DNA of 64,000 nt from Lancefieldella parvula DSM 20469. Lineage in GTDB: Bacteria; Actinomycetota; Coriobacteriia; Coriobacteriales; Atopobiaceae. This document shows positions 8,763 through 16,046 of this stretch, piece after piece. A program made the translations under genes and the position numbers. The stretch lies in NCBI RefSeq assembly GCF_000024225.1, contig NC_013203.1:62001-126000 (forward strand), given 5' to 3'. Positions within the stretch are counted from its first letter, which is position 1, and every line of letters begins with the position of its first letter. The notes beneath the pieces are model-generated. The model was not told the DNA's origin. It ran no database searches and worked only from the letters and a program-made list of their open reading frames with translations.

Positions 8763-9965
8763 ATGCTTAGTTCTGTCGAAATCAAACCCGATGTCTACTT
8801 TGTAGGCGCCCTGGACTGGAACGCTCGCGAGTTCCACGGTTATACCACTGAGCGGGGTATTACCTACAACGCATATCTTATTTTGGACGAGAAAATCACG
8901 CTTATTGATACTGTCAAGCGTCCATTTTCCGAGGAGCTGGTCGAGCGCATCAAGAGCATTATCGACCCAGCAAAGATTGACGTTCTAATTTGTAATCACA
9001 TTGAGATGGACCACTCCGGCAGTGTTCCTCGTATTCTGGAGCTTGCACCAAACGCCGAGGTCTACGCAAGCGCACCTCAGGGAGTCAAGGAGCTCAAAGC
9101 TTTCTATGGCGAGAATATCAATGTCAACGGCGTAAAGACGGGCGATACGCTCAACATTGGTAAGCGCACTCTAACCTTCGTGCAGACCCCAATGGTTCAC
9201 TGGCCAGACAACATGGTCACTTATTCCGACTACGATAAGATTCTCTTCTCCAACGATGCGTTTGGTCAGCACTATGCTTCAAGCACTCGTTTTGAAGACG
9301 AGTCAGACTATTGCGAGGTTATGAAGCAGGCTCGCAAGTATTATGCAAACATCGTTCTTCCTTACGGTCGTCAGGCTGACTCTGCTGTTACTGCAGTTAA
9401 GGGTATTGGTCTGGAGAACATTGATATTATCGCTCCAGCTCACGGTGTTGCATGGCGTTCTCATATTGCCGATATCATCTCCAAGTACGAGGAGTGGACA
9501 TCGGGTAAGCTTGAGGAGAAGGCCCTGGTTGTGTACGACTCTATGTGGGGTTCAACCGACAAGATGGCTCACGCTCTTCTCGACGGTTTCTTGGCTGAAG
9601 GTATTCCTGTTCAGCTCATCGACCTTAAAGAGACTCACATCTCCGACGTTATGTATCACTTCCTGGATTCAAAGTATGTCTGTGTCGGTTCACCAACGCT
9701 GAACTCTAAATTCCTGCCTACCGTTTCTTCATTCCTAACCTATATGACTGGTCTTTCCCCAAAGAACGATCATCGCATTGGCTTTGCATTTGGCTCTTAC
9801 GGTTGGGCTCCACTTGGGCCAAAGATGGTTCAGGCTGAGCTTGAGGTGGCAGAGTTTACCATGCCACTGCCCGCTCACGCTATCGGTTGGATTCCTTCCG
9901 ACGAAGATTTAGATGCTGTTCGCGCTCAGGTCAAAGATCTGGTTGAGGCTGGTAAACAGCTGTAA
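8763..9965 (+). CDS. FprA-family A-type flavoprotein (diiron/flavodoxin)
   Basis: A 400-residue flavo-diiron protein that would reduce O2 or NO in the cytoplasm of an anaerobe. The N-terminal beta-lactamase-like domain carries the metal motif HIEMDHSG (H-x-E-x-D-H) and a later H in TPMVHWPDN; the C-terminal flavodoxin domain begins near residue 255 with VVYDSMWGSTDKMA. The start is ATG 8763, preceded by GGAGGA at 8754-8759. Extension to the TTG at 8652 would lack a ribosome site and family similarity. It is monocistronic and ends in a strong terminator at 10111. A rubredoxin partner is not nearby. Confidence 0.9.
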   Translation: MLSSVEIKPDVYFVGALDWNAREFHGYTTERGITYNAYLILDEKITLIDTVKRPFSEELVERIKSIIDPAKIDVLICNHIEMDHSGSVPRILELAPNAEVYASAPQGVKELKAFYGENINVNGVKTGDTLNIGKRTLTFVQTPMVHWPDNMVTYSDYDKILFSNDAFGQHYASSTRFEDESDYCEVMKQARKYYANIVLPYGRQADSAVTAVKGIGLENIDIIAPAHGVAWRSHIADIISKYEEWTSGKLEEKALVVYDSMWGSTDKMAHALLDGFLAEGIPVQLIDLKETHISDVMYHFLDSKYVCVGSPTLNSKFLPTVSSFLTYMTGLSPKNDHRIGFAFGSYGWAPLGPKMVQAELEVAEFTMPLPAHAIGWIPSDEDLDAVRAQVKDLVEAGKQL

Positions 9966-10110
9966 ACTGCGCTGCGATGCGCGCGACGCGCGCGACGTGT
10001 GCGACGTGCGGCTTTGGGTGGCTTCACGGTCCCGGATTTGACGTGGCAGGCGTAACATTACTGCGAACAGAAGGTACGTCTATACGAGTCGCATGAAATG
10101 ACGGTTAGAC

Positions 10111-10142
10111 CCTCGTATCCGCTTCGGATACGAGGTTTTTTA
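10111..10142 (+). terminator. Intrinsic terminator after the flavoprotein gene
   Basis: CCTCGTATCCG (10111-10121) pairs perfectly with CGGATACGAGG (10125-10135) with a 3-nt loop and seven T. Before it, 9966-10040 is GC-rich low complexity (repeated GCGCGACG, GTGCGACG). Confidence 0.9.
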
Positions 10143-10295
10143 TGTACGGTTACAGCACAAGTATGCGGCAACAGATGACTCTGCAGCAAAAAGTGTCTCT
10201 CAAAATAAAGCGTGCCTCCAAAACTGGACATTATGTCCACTTCTAGCACCGCAAAGTACAATAGTCTGCGTTTTTGGCAGTTTTTGAAGTCGTCG

Positions 10296-10560
10296 AACAC
10301 AGCAATGTCGGATAATCTGTCAAAAATAAGCTCAAAATGGCCGTTTTGCACGTTAATGAGGCAATTTTCAACAGATTATCCGACACAAGTGTGCTTTTTA
10401 GGTCCAAAAATGCAGATTATCCGACATTGCTGTGTTTTCGAGGTCCTAAAATCGACCCCTAAGCCTATGGCGAGAAGATCCGATTTTCTCGCAATTCATC
10501 TACCTGCAGTTTTCTTTGTTTAAGTTATTTATAAATTGAGATATTTATATAAAAGATTTC
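10296..10560 (+). repeat. Dispersed repeat, copy D: inverted-repeat core plus downstream module
   Basis: The core has perfect 24-nt inverted repeats at 10296-10319 and 10413-10436 around a 93-nt interior. A third copy of the arm motif (10371-10385) pairs perfectly over 15 nt with 10306-10320, so two alternative hairpins can form. The arm motif (GTCGGATAATCTG) is that of copies A-C, but the interior and upstream flank differ. The flank after the core, with GGCGAGAAGATCCGATTTTC at 10469-10488 and an AT-rich end, is shared with copy B at 34304-34430. It fills the roughly 790-bp gap between the flavoprotein terminator and the next gene. Confidence 0.8.
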
Positions 10561-10757
10561 GCAGCGATATAAAACTGACTAAATAGCGGACTTTTGTCCT
10601 ATTTTCGGCGTTTTTTCACTGGCTACGTCAGCGGTGTAATTGCTGGAGTAACTTGCACCTGCGTTTCGTGTCAAGACTGTGTCAAATTCTTGCAGACTAC
10701 AAGGTAGAGCGCGTTAGAGTACAATAGACTACACAAAAAGTAACTTCGAAGAGGTAG

Positions 10758-12116
10758 GTGCCCATACATTCGATGGACATTGCGTTAAGTATTGCAATAA
10801 CTCTGCTGCTTACCCTGGTAAACGGCTTCTTTTCTGCAGCTGAGATGGCCATTGTCAGCGCTCGTCGCGGCGCACTTGAGGCAGACGTGGACGAGGGTGA
10901 CTTAAAGGCCCAGTTGGTCATTGATATTGCAGCCGATCGCGGATATTTTCTCGCAACAATTCAGGTCGCAATTACTTTGGTAGGCTTTGCTTCCTCGGCA
11001 TTCGCGGCAACGAGCCTTTCCGAGCCATTTGGCGCTTGGCTGGTCAGTATTGGTGTCCATGCTGACCTAGCGCTTCCTTTGGCCGTCGTTGTTATTACAT
11101 TGATTGTTTCGTTCTTCTCTGTAGTTATCGGCGAGCTGGTCCCAAAGAGTATTGGTCTAGCAAACGCCGAGGCAGTGGCCAAGGCTGTGGTCGGTCCTAT
11201 GGGGGCGTTTATGAAGATTGCGCGCCCACTGGTGTTCATCACGTCTGCCGCAGCAGATGCGGTCACTACGCTTATGGGCGTTGATACAACTAACGATTAT
11301 CAAGAGGTCACCGAGGAGGAGCTTCGCTACATCGTTAAGGATTCCGGAGATCTCTCCGAAGAAGAAAAATCCATGATCCACGAGGTCATCGAGATGGGTG
11401 ACACCGTTGTTCGCGAAGTTATGGTTCCGCGTGTCGATATGACCGCTATGGAGGACACCGCAACTATCAGCGAAGTCTTGCGCGTTATGCGCCAGACGGG
11501 TTTCTCGCGCATCCCTATCTACCACGAGAATATCGATCGAATTGTGGGTATTGCCCACATCAAAGATTTGCTGGAGCCGGTACTTGACCAGCATGCAAGT
11601 GAAGAGAAGATCGCGCGCTTCGTGCGTTCTGCTGATTACGTGCCCGATACCAAAGATATCATTCCGCTGCTCACCGAGATGCAGACAAGCCGCGACCAGA
11701 TGGTTATTGCAGTTGACGAGTACGGCGGAACTGCCGGCGTCATTACCATTGAGGATATTGTCGAGGAGATTGTCGGCGAGATTGAGGATGAGTTTGATCC
11801 AGACAATAAGTACTTGACGCAGCTCTCTGATAGAGAGTGGCTGGTAGATGGTCGTTTCTCGCTCAATGATGCAGATGAACTTGGATGGCCGGTAGGGGAG
11901 TCCGAGGAGTATGAGACTATTGCGGGCTTTGTGCTGGATTTGGCTGGTCATCTGCCACGCCCAGGTGAGGTGTTTGAGAAGGATGGCTATGTGTTCCGTG
12001 TGCAGTCAATGCGTCGCCGTCGTTTGTCTTTGCTTCGCGTAATTGCACCAGAACCACAGGTAGACGGTGAATCTGAGCCAGCCAGCGAAAACTCTGACAT
12101 ATCAGAAAATGAGTAG
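10758..12116 (+). CDS. CNNM/CorC-type membrane protein with CBS pair (hemolysin family)
   Basis: Domain order is a DUF21/CNNM transmembrane domain (about residues 5-190, with SVVIGELVPKSIGL), a pair of CBS domains (about 205-335, with REVMVPRVDM and VAVDEYGGTAGVITIEDIVEEIVGEI), and a C-terminal CorC/HlyC domain. Such proteins act in Mg2+ or Co2+ efflux and homeostasis in the membrane; the haemolysin name is historical. The start is uncertain: GTG 10758 lies close to GAAGAGG, while ATG 10773 is further away; the hydrophobic domain begins after either. The next gene begins 46 bp downstream and may be cotranscribed. Confidence 0.88.
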   Translation: MPIHSMDIALSIAITLLLTLVNGFFSAAEMAIVSARRGALEADVDEGDLKAQLVIDIAADRGYFLATIQVAITLVGFASSAFAATSLSEPFGAWLVSIGVHADLALPLAVVVITLIVSFFSVVIGELVPKSIGLANAEAVAKAVVGPMGAFMKIARPLVFITSAAADAVTTLMGVDTTNDYQEVTEEELRYIVKDSGDLSEEEKSMIHEVIEMGDTVVREVMVPRVDMTAMEDTATISEVLRVMRQTGFSRIPIYHENIDRIVGIAHIKDLLEPVLDQHASEEKIARFVRSADYVPDTKDIIPLLTEMQTSRDQMVIAVDEYGGTAGVITIEDIVEEIVGEIEDEFDPDNKYLTQLSDREWLVDGRFSLNDADELGWPVGESEEYETIAGFVLDLAGHLPRPGEVFEKDGYVFRVQSMRRRRLSLLRVIAPEPQVDGESEPASENSDISENE

Positions 12117-12162
12117 CTAAAAGAATGATTACAATAGAGTGAACCAATAGAAAGAGGTTGAA

Positions 12163-13017
12163 ATGGCGCAGTTGATTTCTATCAAAAAAGTTGTGGTAGG
12201 ACCTAAAAATTTGACCGCTACCGTTGAGTTTTCGGCCAAAGCGCCACGTTTGACCTCAGAAGACGCTGAGGCAACCGAGCGCGTGCTTGAGCTTTTACCT
12301 GGTCTTTCCGAGCATCTGTGCTTAGGTGATGCTGACGCTCGTTTTGGGCTTGTCGCCAAAGACACCGAGGTTGCACACTTGCTTGAGCACGTAACTGTTG
12401 AGCTTCTAGCCCTGACCAATCTTGCAGGAGACGTCTCTTCCGGCAAGACTTCCCTGGTAGATTCACGTCGCGGCCTCTACGAGATTATCCTCGCATGCCC
12501 AGATGACGTTTTGGTTGCAGCTTCGTTGTCTAGCGCTGTATGGCTTCTCAACTGGGCATATGGCAACCAGGATGAGGCCGATCCAGACATCAATGCAATT
12601 GTTTCCGGCCTTGTTGCGCTCATTCAGAGCCTTGATGGCGAGAAGAACGATGAGCTTGCAGATTCCGTAGAACCTGAGGTGGACGCTGCATCTGAGGCAG
12701 AGAGCGTAGAAGCAGAGGATTACGCCGCCGACAACTCTTCTGAGGACGTCGATGATGCAGCGGCCGCCGATGCTGCTGAGGCTGAAGCCGCAGATGCTGA
12801 GGAGAATAACGCTGAGGTTGCAGGGGTTGATGCAGCTGATAGTAAGCCTGCTGACACCGATGTCGACGCTGCCGAGTCTACCACCGCTGAGGCTGAGCCT
12901 GCTGATGAACTGGCTGACGCTACGGCCGCTGAAAATGCTACCGATGACTCTGAAGTCACCGATGTCCCAGACGACTGGAACATGATTAACGTTCCTCGTT
13001 CAAAGCCCGTTCGATAA
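12163..13017 (+). CDS. Acidic protein with a cyanophycin-synthetase N-domain-like region
   Basis: A 284-residue protein in two parts. Residues 1-160 are ordered-looking and resemble the N-terminal domain of cyanophycin synthetase, with the succession ELLPGLSEHLC, HLLEHVTVELLAL, SSGKT, GLYEI and a helical AASLSSAVWLLNW. Residues 165-275 are a low-complexity tail of Ala, Glu, Asp and Thr, followed by a short conserved-looking end, DDWNMINVPRSKPVR. There is no ATP-grasp or Mur-ligase domain, so it should not polymerise anything itself. It follows the CNNM gene by 46 bp and precedes a YtxH gene. The resemblance is judged from memory of the family. Confidence 0.6.
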   Translation: MAQLISIKKVVVGPKNLTATVEFSAKAPRLTSEDAEATERVLELLPGLSEHLCLGDADARFGLVAKDTEVAHLLEHVTVELLALTNLAGDVSSGKTSLVDSRRGLYEIILACPDDVLVAASLSSAVWLLNWAYGNQDEADPDINAIVSGLVALIQSLDGEKNDELADSVEPEVDAASEAESVEAEDYAADNSSEDVDDAAAADAAEAEAADAEENNAEVAGVDAADSKPADTDVDAAESTTAEAEPADELADATAAENATDDSEVTDVPDDWNMINVPRSKPVR

Positions 13018-13074
13018 ACGCTCTTATTGCGGTATGATTACGTACAGCGTTTTGCTGTTTAACAGGAGGTACTT

Positions 13075-13536
13075 ATGAGCAAAAAGTCTGCTGGTTTCTT
13101 TTTAGGTGCTGTTTTTGGTGCTGCTGCTGGTGCTGTAGCTGGTATTTTTCTGGCTCCACGTTCTGGCGAGGAAACTCGTGCTTTGGCCGCAGATGCTGTG
13201 AATGACGCATGGGATTCCGCACTTGATTCTTATGAGCGTACATCTAAGGTTGTGAGCACTAAGATTGACGAGGTCAAGCCTACTGTTAACGCAAAGACCG
13301 ACGAACTCCGTGCAAAAGTTGATCTTGCTCGTGAGCGCATGGATCAGCTTCGTGAGTCACTTTCTGATGCTGTGACCTCTGCTTCTAACACTGTCGCAGA
13401 TGCCGCTGATGTTGTTGCAGATTCTTTTGCTGTTCCGGAGCCAACTACTACAACTGCTGAGGCTCAGGCAGTTCGCATTGAGAACGTTGAGTCCCATAAT
13501 CAGGAGAATGCTGACGAGGGTTACCAGGAGGCTTAA
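13075..13536 (+). CDS. YtxH-domain membrane-anchored protein
   Basis: A 153-residue protein: a glycine/alanine-rich transmembrane helix (residues about 7-28, FFLGAVFGAAAGAVAGIFLAP) followed at once by RSGEETR, the classic YtxH junction, then a helical, charged tail. YtxH proteins are small envelope-stress-associated proteins of unclear function. The start at ATG 13075 follows AGGAGGT. Its terminator is at 13558. Confidence 0.85.
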   Translation: MSKKSAGFFLGAVFGAAAGAVAGIFLAPRSGEETRALAADAVNDAWDSALDSYERTSKVVSTKIDEVKPTVNAKTDELRAKVDLARERMDQLRESLSDAVTSASNTVADAADVVADSFAVPEPTTTTAEAQAVRIENVESHNQENADEGYQEA

Positions 13537-13557
13537 GCTCCGCTTAATAGTAATGTG

Positions 13558-13587
13558 ACGGGACGCCTTGTGACGTCCCGTTTTTTA
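13558..13587 (+). terminator. Intrinsic terminator after the YtxH gene
   Basis: ACGGGACG pairs with CGTCCCGT (13558-13565 with 13574-13581) and a T run follows. The next gene starts only about 15 bp beyond, so some read-through is likely. Confidence 0.88.
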
Positions 13588-13601
13588 TAGAGAGGTTTCA
13601 T

Positions 13602-14576
13602 GTGAAAACAACCGAGCTCTTAGGTGCAAAGGTCTTTATCCCTAAAAAGCCTGCTACAAAAGGTAAGCACGCGGGAGAAGAGCGTTTTTCTAAGTTAGGA
13701 AAAATTCACAACGTTGTGTTTGCGCCATTCAAACAAGGCAAGCCCTCGCAGGTAGTAGGTGTAATGGTTCAGAAGCCCGATATTGCTGGCATGATTAAGC
13801 AAGATGACGCTTTTGTTACGCTGGAGTCGCTTGAAATTATTGAGCAGGGGCTTTGCGTAAAAGAACCCGAGAATAACGTTGATAAGGCCGCAATTATGCG
13901 ACTGAACTTGGATTTTGATAACTGCATTTTGTGGCACGGCATGGAAGCTCGCACCAAAAGCGGAAAGAGCTTGGGCTACGTAAGCGGTGCAGAGTTTGAC
14001 CAAACTACAGGCATGGTCTCGGTATTTCTTGTGGGAGACGGTGCTGGATCAGAAGCGCTGGTAGGTTCGTTTGCCATTAAGCCCGAGTGGCTGCTTGGCT
14101 ACTCTAATGGTGTAATGGTTCTCTCCGATGAGGTGACAGACGCACAGCTCACCGGAGGTCTTGCTGCTAAGGCAGGCGAGAGTTATGCCGCAGTTGCTGC
14201 TAAGGCTTCCGAGGCTACAGCTAAGGCAGGCAAGGCTGTTGCTGAGGCTACCGAGAAGGGCGCGTTTGCCCTGGGTAAGACTTTGGCTAAGGCAAAACGT
14301 GCTATCGAAGATGCAACTGAGCCTGATGCTGAAGACGATTCTGAGCGTCCAGCACCTGTTGCTGCAGAGGGTGTTCAACTTGAGAAGCTATCTCCAGAAG
14401 AACAAGTTGTAGCAGATAAAGCTGCTGCAAAAAAGTCTGTTACTAAACCTGCTGCTACCAAGTCAACCACAAAGACCACCGCAAACAAGGCTGCAAAGAG
14501 CTTTGGTATGCAGCTAGGTCGCATGGGCAAGATGTTCTCTGGCTTCAAGGACGAGTTTGACAAAGCAAGTAAATAA
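13602..14576 (+). CDS. PRC-barrel-like protein with Ala/Lys-rich tail
   Basis: A 324-residue protein. The first about 180 residues contain two PRC-barrel-like beta regions (LGAKVFIPKKP, LGKIHNVVFAP and, in the second, TKSGKSLGYVSGAEFDQTTG). Residues 185-310 are a helical Ala/Lys/Thr tail with repeated KAG, KAA and TTK, which could contact nucleic acid or cell wall. The start is GTG 13602 preceded by AGAGAGG; the ATG two bases earlier runs into a stop. It ends in a terminator. Function is unknown; PRC barrels usually act as small assembly or ligand-binding modules. Confidence 0.65.
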   Translation: MKTTELLGAKVFIPKKPATKGKHAGEERFSKLGKIHNVVFAPFKQGKPSQVVGVMVQKPDIAGMIKQDDAFVTLESLEIIEQGLCVKEPENNVDKAAIMRLNLDFDNCILWHGMEARTKSGKSLGYVSGAEFDQTTGMVSVFLVGDGAGSEALVGSFAIKPEWLLGYSNGVMVLSDEVTDAQLTGGLAAKAGESYAAVAAKASEATAKAGKAVAEATEKGAFALGKTLAKAKRAIEDATEPDAEDDSERPAPVAAEGVQLEKLSPEEQVVADKAAAKKSVTKPAATKSTTKTTANKAAKSFGMQLGRMGKMFSGFKDEFDKASK

Positions 14577-14602
14577 TAAACTACAGGTAAATGCATACTA
14601 TA

Positions 14603-14637
14603 AAGGGCGAGAAGATCAATCTTCTCGCCCTATTTTT
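14603..14637 (+). terminator. Terminator built from an inverted pair of the GGCGAGAA octamer
   Basis: GGGCGAGAAGAT pairs with ATCTTCTCGCCC around CA, followed by TATTTTT. Confidence 0.85.
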
Positions 14638-14676
14638 GTGTCACAGTTGTGCGGAGGTTGTAGCGTGGCGCACTTG

Positions 14677-16041
14677 CTATAAGCCCATGGCCTGCAGAAT
14701 GAACATCACGATGGTCAGGATGATAACGGTGACGATGGTGAACCAGGTCAACGCGTTCCATATGCGACCGTTGGCGTACTTGCCCATGATGTGTTTGTCG
14801 GCTGCAATAATAACCATAAAGATGAGCAGAATTGGCAACAGGATACCATTGATGACCTGGGCAGCCATCATGATACCAAAGAGGCTCATACCCGGAATCA
14901 GAACAACAAGCGCAGAAATAACTAGTACAGTTGTAATAATGCTGTGGTAGACGGGAGCTTCCTGCCAGCTGCGATCAGCTCCGCGCTCCCAACCAAAAGC
15001 CTCGCAGATAGCACTTGCGGTAATGCCTGGTAGAACGCATGCTGCTAAGAAGGATGCGCCAACCATGCCCAACGCAAAAAGCGTACTTGCATACTGACCT
15101 GCAAGTGGTTCAAGGGCGCGAGCAGCATCGGCAGCGGAGTCAACAGAGATTCCGCGAGGGAAGAGCACGGCACCAGTGGTCAGCATGATGAACCAGGTAA
15201 TGATTTCGGCCAAAATGGCGCCCGCAACATTATCTGCACGCTGAGCAGGAATATCGCTGGTATCAAGGTTTTTCTCGACAACATTTGATGCAACCAAGAA
15301 GATCATGTACGGACTGATGGTGGTACCAATGTTTGCGACTAGCAGCGAGATATATGAGGGATCGCTGGAAGGTTGAGGAATTATGGTTACTCGAAACGCC
15401 TCTGCCCAATCAGGTTGTGCAAGTATACCTGCAATGATGTATGTGACAAAAATACAACTGATGGCTAATAGTATTTTCTCAATACGGCGATAAGATCCAC
15501 CAACGGTTAAAAGCCAAACCATCAGAGCGCTAATAGGTACTGATACATACGTCGGAATGCCAAAGAGCTCCATACTGGACGCAATACCTGCGAATTCGGA
15601 GAAGGTAACCGCAATGTTGGAGAGCAGCAGTGCTCCCATTGCCAGCGTGGACAAGCGGATACCAAAGCGCTCACGTACCAGTGATGCAATGCCCTTACCA
15701 GTAACACAACCCATTCGAGCTGCGGTTTCTTGAACAACAATGAGCAGAAAGCACATGAGTGGCACGGTCCACAGCTGGGAATAACCAAAAGTGGCGCCTG
15801 CGCTTGAATAGGTTGCAATACCGCCAGCGTCGTTTCCAGCAAAGGCAGCAAGAAGACCTGGACCCATCGCAAGTAAAATATATTTTAAGCTGCTCTTGTT
15901 AACGTTTGTTTTTTTAGAAGCAACCATCTCAGATGGATTTGAATCTACTATATTTTGGCTTGCATTTTGGTGTGAGGTGACAACGTCTTGTTGTGGGTCT
16001 CTTGAATTTTTGAGGAGATGATCCTGTTTAACCATGAACAT
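14677..16041 (-). CDS. NRAMP-related divalent metal transporter (NRMT-like)
   Basis: About 454 residues with eleven or so hydrophobic segments of the NRAMP fold, after a polar N-terminal tail of about 50 residues. In TM1 the canonical DPGN metal motif is replaced by NDAGG (GPGLLAAFAGNDAGGIATY), and in TM6 the usual A-x-x-M-P-H-N is replaced by NIGTTISPYM. Loss of the Asn and Met ligands is what distinguishes the NRAMP-related Mg2+/Mn2+ transporters described from Eggerthella, so Mg2+ is the likeliest substrate (inference). The start is probably ATG 16041 (or 16035), six bases after the stop of the upstream MgtE-like gene, suggesting translational coupling; a GTG at 16068 is also in frame. Confidence 0.8.
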   Translation of the reverse strand: MFMVKQDHLLKNSRDPQQDVVTSHQNASQNIVDSNPSEMVASKKTNVNKSSLKYILLAMGPGLLAAFAGNDAGGIATYSSAGATFGYSQLWTVPLMCFLLIVVQETAARMGCVTGKGIASLVRERFGIRLSTLAMGALLLSNIAVTFSEFAGIASSMELFGIPTYVSVPISALMVWLLTVGGSYRRIEKILLAISCIFVTYIIAGILAQPDWAEAFRVTIIPQPSSDPSYISLLVANIGTTISPYMIFLVASNVVEKNLDTSDIPAQRADNVAGAILAEIITWFIMLTTGAVLFPRGISVDSAADAARALEPLAGQYASTLFALGMVGASFLAACVLPGITASAICEAFGWERGADRSWQEAPVYHSIITTVLVISALVVLIPGMSLFGIMMAAQVINGILLPILLIFMVIIAADKHIMGKYANGRIWNALTWFTIVTVIILTIVMFILQAMGL

Positions 16042-16046
16042 CACGC

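Noticed and set aside
10212-10523. 103-codon ORF on the plus strand in repeat copy D, and a similar 90-codon ORF at 34202-34474, sharing IRHCCV and RRSDFLA-like peptides.
   Set aside because: The shared peptides come from the repeat's downstream module and its core arm. There is no ribosome site, codon use is poor and copies A and C break the frame.
11157-11951. 264-codon ORF on the minus strand inside the CNNM gene, and similar long antisense ORFs inside dnaK, clpB and the EF-G-like gene.
   Set aside because: They are shadows of strongly coding plus-strand genes; no ribosome sites or known motifs.
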